Source of the DNA: Epichloe hybrida
Lineage: Eukaryota; Ascomycota; Sordariomycetes; Hypocreales; Clavicipitaceae
DNA length: 64,000 bases
Reading direction: 5' to 3'
NCBI GenBank assembly: GCA_019022495.1
Contig: JAFEKR010000024.1
Location: 248,001-312,000, forward strand
A program made the position numbers and the translations under genes. The notes beneath the pieces are model-generated. The model had not been told where the DNA came from and ran no database searches. It saw only the letters and a program-made list of their open reading frames with translations. Position 1 is the stretch's first letter; the number at the start of each line of letters is the position of its first letter. This document shows, one piece after another, positions 59,475 through 64,000 of the stretch.

Positions 59475-62400
59475 CTAGAACTTCTCTCTTTTAACATAAT
59501 TATTAACACGTAATATTAATTATAGAAATAAAAAAGGAAAGACAGATTAAGAATGTGATTAATAAGGGATGTAAGGAAAAGAACTTATAGCCTATCTAAG
59601 TGTATAGTTACTAATAAAAGGGAAATAATAATCTTACTTAGCCTATAAGCTTATATAAGGATAAGTAGGTCCTTCTAAATCCCTTCTTTCCTTAAAATAA
59701 CATATATACCGTACCATAGCGTGTATACGATATCTTCCTCCTCCTTAGTAATACCTTTATTCTCTTACACACCGCTATTAATTTCTATAGTTCACTAGGA
59801 GAGCCTAGTAGGCTAGCGTAGTTATAGCCGCTAGGGATATTAACTACAGAGGCATAGGTCCCCTATATATTACTGTCTTATCCCTGTGGCTACCCTCCTA
59901 GAGAATTACCTTTTCCTCTTACTACATATATGTTACACGTAGGTAACCTATCCCTCTATCTAGATAGTTATCCAGTTAGTTAAGATAAAGCTCTTAAGGG
60001 CCTTATTAGGTAATGCCTTTATAAAGGCATTAGCTAAGTTATCCTCTCTATTAATCTATTAGATCTTGTAAAGTCTTAGCGTTTATATAACTATTAAAGG
60101 GCTATAATATTGATTATTAGGCATTTCTCCTTTATTATACTAAGCTTAATAAGGTACTTATATAAGGAGTATAAATCCGTATATATAATAACTAGGATCT
60201 TCAGGAGCTTTAGTTAATTAGTAACTAAGTTTAGGGTGGTTATAATTACGTAAGCTATATTAACACTAGCTACCATGCTATAGACTTCTAAGGTAAGCAT
60301 GCTTTACGTAACTCTCTTGCTCTTTATTAAGCTAAAGTGCATAATATTACCTTTAATCGTAAACTTGCTATTAGTGTAGTCTTTGTTTACTAGGATAAGT
60401 ATATATCCTAGTTATAAGAATAGGTCCTAGTTATTAGCAAAGAATCTATCTATAAAGGCAAAGAGCTTTGCCTTCTTAAGGTTAATTAGGATAAACGTTA
60501 GACCTCTCTCTAGGTAATTTATCTACTACTTTAGGCAGTAATTAAAGGCTTTCACGTCCTCTAGGGTTAGCTCCTAGTGTTATATAGTAATAGATAGGTT
60601 AAAGTAAGCCTCTAGTTAATAGATTAAGGTAATATAAGCGCCTTAGGCCCTTTGCTTAATATATTTACGCTTTAAGTTAGTTATTAGAACTAACTCTAAC
60701 TTATCGCTCTGCCCTTTCTACTAGATCTTAATAGTATTATTCTCTAGCAAGATAATACCACTATTAAACATAAGAGGGCAGTCCTAAGTTAGGAATTACT
60801 TTAGCTTTACATTAAAGCCTACTATAGCAAGCTAGGTCTCTTCCTTCTTAGAGAACTTCTTATCTAAGAGGCTGATTATGTTATTAGTCTGTATTCTAAT
60901 ATAGGCAAAGTTAGGGCTTTCCTTCGTAGTTATAAGCAAGTAGGGATTATATATAAAGGTTTCTATCTAGAGGTTCTCTCTGTGATACTTATAATATATA
61001 ACCTACTAGTGTGTTCCTGCCTCTATAAGCTTGTAGAGGGGTTTTATAACCCTTAAGATTATACTAGGCGGGTAAAGATGCTATATCTGAATTAGCAAGC
61101 GCGCTAGGATTAGCCGCTCTAGTAATGTATAGGCCTGTATATAAGCCTAATAGATATCTCTTAGCTAGATAAGGAATTTCCTTAATCTTACTAATAGGGC
61201 TATTATAAGGATAAGACGTTAGCTTACGCGTTAAATCGTTAGGGCCTATATAAGAATAGCCTATTTCCCTTTATCCTTACACCCTTAGATCACAAGGCAT
61301 GACTTTTTGTAGGGTTCTATTATCTTACCCTTAATCTTATTAACGATTCAGGAATTAAAGATTCGAATTCCACTATATTCCTCCTTATTAAACATAATAA
61401 ATTTAAATACACCTTACTTAATTAGAGCATTAATCTCCACTTTCATTAATAGCTTAAAAGGTTCGCTAGGGGTTTTAATAATTCCTTCCTTACGTAGCTT
61501 AATTATAAGAGCTAGGTTACTATATTCTTTTGCTAATAGGAAGGTATTAGCACCTTAAGGTATTATAGGAGGGTTTTTCTATAGCCTTTTATGTCCTCAC
61601 TTTAGTAGTATTAGTAGCACTATATTCTTATTACAAGCCTCTTACCTTTTTTCTCCTTTCTCTTTACTAGGCTTTACTATTTTCTTTACGCTAGGATTAT
61701 TATAGTAAGGCTTAATAGATATTAACCTAAAGGTCTTTAGGCCTCTAGGTATATTAAGTGTATAGCTTTCTCTAGTAATTACTAGTAGCTTATATAGACC
61801 TAACTATCCCTTACCTTCTTACTAGACCTTAACCTTTAATCTAAGTGGTAAGCTAAGGGTCTTTAAGGTGTCTAGGCTATTATGTTTAGTAAGGGCCTTA
61901 TTAACCTTCTAGATAGCGTAGAGTCTCTTAATCTCTTTAGTAGCCTTCTATACTATAATTATATACTATGTAATATTAGGTAATAGTAAGGACTTATTTA
62001 TTATATATAAGTAAGCTCTAAAGATAAGGAGGGTTAGGATAAGGCTATTAAGGCCTACAGTGTTATTTAGGGCCTTAATTACTATTTAAAGGGTAATAGG
62101 TTCTAGTGTTATAAGGTATTTACATTTAATTATATTATAGGCTCTTTAGAGTAGCCTATAATACCTTTTAACCTTCCCTATGCTATAGTGTGCCTTAATA
62201 GGGACTTCCTTAATTAAAATTAATATCAAAGCTACGAATTATCTGAATTTATTACCATAGAAGTTTATTCTAGTGTCTATAATAATAAAGTCTAGGAGGC
62301 CTAGGTAAGCATTAATCTAGCATATTCAGAGGGCTTCCTAGGTTATTTTCGCAGAGATATTATTAAGGAATTTCGCTATGTTAAATACTATAGCCATATC

Positions 62401-64000
62401 TATAGCGTGGAGTATAGGGCAGTTACTATCTAGGTAGAAGATATTTACTATTACTTTATAATTAAAGCTATACTTATCCTTAAGGGTAAACTTAAAGCAA
62501 TTAGGGCTATTTACATATATCTAGCATTAGTAGCAGATTCTTATTAGCTTCCTAATAGCTTTAATATTAACATTATGCCCTAATCTACAGAGAACCTTAT
62601 ATAAGCGTTAGATTAATAGATATCTAAAGCGGTAGTATAATTGCTATAGCTTGCCTTCTATAAGGTAGCTCTAAGTAACTACTTCTTCTTTCTATATAAG
62701 AAGCATCTAGGTATAGCCTTATTTATATATAACAAGGACTTTAATATTTCCTTGTTATAGTGTGTTCTTAGAGATATTAAAGTTAATCTTTAGATAGTCT
62801 ATATTATTAAGGGATAAAAGAAATAGAGTATTTGTAAGGATAACCTAAAAGAGAATATTTCTAAAGGGAGTAGGCACTATAGCTACTCTAAGCGTAATAA
62901 TTAGGTCTCCCACGCTAAATCTAACTAATACCTTCTTCTCTATTAATTTATTAAGCTATAATATAGGCATCTAATATTGTAAAGTAAGAAATTAAGGGTG
63001 CCCTACTATAGAGAACTTTGCGGCTCCTATATTAGGCATAATCCCTTAGAATATTACATAGGAATAGCAATCTTCTAACATAAACATTACTAGGGCTTTA
63101 TTCATAAGTTCCTACTAAAAGAGGTCTTCTTTGCTTAGACTATAATAAGCTACTTACCTTATTAGGAATTAAACCGTTCTTTCGCTATTAATCTAGGTTC
63201 TATAAGTAAAGAAGCTTATAGGTACTAGCCTATCTATATTATTAGGGCTATCATTAAATCTAATGCTCTTTATATACTAAGCGATTTTGTTATTAATAGG
63301 GGATTAGGACTTATGTTCTCTCTTATACTAAGTAAGAAATAAATAATATAAGTTATTAGTTAAATCCATAAGGTAGTAATTCTTAAAGCGTTAAAACGCC
63401 TTCTTATAGTTCTCTTTAGGGTGCTTAGATAACTAGCATCCTTCCTTACTATATATATAGCACTTCTTTATATAGGGAGTACCTCCTTTTCCTTATGGTT
63501 TTAAGGGGTATTAGGTCTCTTTTCTATTCCTATTATTTCTTTAGTTAGTCTAGAATTACTCTAGGGTTATAGCTTTAGTTAGGAACTATTAATAGTTTTT
63601 CTTCTCTTCCTTAATAAAATAAAGGGTTATTCTAATCTATTTATAGAACTCTTATAGTCTATCTAGCGGATCTATAATTACTTCTTTACACTCTAGAATA
63701 CTATAATAGGCTCTAATAAGTTAATTCTAGAGTGCCCTTTTAGTTTAGCTTACTTTAAGCACTGCTTATTATAAGATAGCTAGTCTTTCTATAAGTTTAT
63801 TAAAGTATTTAATCATTAACTTACTTAGGTTATTATTTACTATTCCTTGTAGGGAAGTATTATTCCACTCTAGTAAATATCTTTACTATATATCCTTAGT
63901 TTTAAATTATTCTCTTATATAGCTAATAAGCATAGGGAGATCTTATAGTTATCTAGGTTTAGAGAGGTAGTCTATATAGTATTATAGTGCTTTACCTTTA
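59475..64000 (-). pseudogene. Copia F pol and partial gag remnant
   Basis: Aligns with copia A at 18537-23060: RNase H near 60150, RT near 60400-61500, integrase core near 62370-62530, zinc knuckle near 63430-63470. Stops fill all frames, and the first part of gag is outside the window. Confidence 0.8.

Larger units (their letters stand above)
11027..64000 (+). mobile_element. Nested transposon stack; outermost is copia-type element Y (right end outside window)
   Basis: Y begins at 11027 (TGTTGGAACAAGC) directly next to host DNA, with GTCTT as the probable target duplicate at 11022-11026. Its 5' LTR is in two pieces, 11027-11238 and 36014-36097, split by element Z of the same family. The pieces add to 296 bp, exactly the length of both Z LTRs. 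Y internal sequence follows at 36098-37426 and is interrupted by a gypsy element at 37427, with further insertions up to the window end. Y is therefore the platform for all 53 kb. Its 3' half and 3' LTR are not seen. Confidence 0.8.
59168..64000 (-). mobile_element. Copia element F (family of A and B), right end outside window
   Basis: The 307-bp 3' LTR is at 59168-59474, followed by the complement of the purine tract. Leftward-coding pol and part of gag run to the window edge. The probable target duplicate on the left is TAAGG (59163-59167); the partner is not visible. It inserted in the gag region of the second gypsy copy. Colinear with copia A through about 4.8 kb. Confidence 0.85.

Noticed and set aside
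11027..64000. Biosynthetic gene cluster or giant cargo-carrying element
   Set aside because: No intact cargo genes and no tyrosine recombinase frame are seen; all resolved parts belong to retroelements, one LINE and one hAT element.

Overview
The window looks like a filamentous ascomycete chromosome (Pezizomycotina; probably Sordariomycetes, though only the gene set hints at that). Three things support this. Protein genes carry short introns with GT(G/A)NGT-like donors, CTRAC-like branch sites and YAG acceptors. The gene content is typical of such fungi (laccase, Hst2-type sirtuin, NC2-beta, short-chain dehydrogenase, homocysteine methyltransferase, APH-type kinase). The repeats have been pushed to extreme TA richness with stop codons in every frame, the mark of repeat-induced point mutation (RIP: C to T on both strands, mostly at CpA).

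Layout. Bases 1-8.8 kb are ordinary gene-dense DNA: the 3' two thirds of a laccase (+), then a sirtuin, NC2-beta, an SDR and a homocysteine S-methyltransferase, all on the minus strand. Intron positions could be set for all of these by joining conserved motifs. Bases 8.84-9.4 kb are a RIP-degraded remnant abutting a truncated ORF. Bases 9.4-11.0 kb are an unmutated island with an intact APH-family kinase gene.

From 11,027 to the window end (53 kb) everything is one nested stack of transposable elements. I resolved most of it by matching LTR pairs and target-site duplications (TSDs). Outermost is a copia-type element (Y). Its 5' LTR is split by a second copy of the same family (Z, 11,239-36,008, TSD AATAG). 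Z contains a 620-bp TRIM (TSD TATTT), a damaged chromodomain gypsy element (16,255-27,407) carrying an inverted gypsy fragment (about 14,505-16,254) and copia A (18,230-25,031, TSD AGAAT), and copia B (28,433-35,246, TSD ATTAA). Y then continues and is interrupted at 37,427 by a second gypsy copy. That copy is itself split by copia D (38,259-51,803, TSD AAGAA), copia E (52,272-58,542, TSD GTAAG) and copia F (from 59,168, running off the end). Inside D lies a 5'-truncated LINE (40,378-47,155, 14-bp TSD), and inside the LINE a 2,067-bp non-autonomous hAT element (8-bp TSD) built around a 101-bp tandem repeat.

No transposon protein in the window is intact. The most unusual items are the TRIM with tRNA-like boxes, the hAT element with its internal satellite, and the same-family nesting in an LTR, where both LTR copies have exactly equal length. 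I did not find a new gene system such as a biosynthetic cluster or defence locus.
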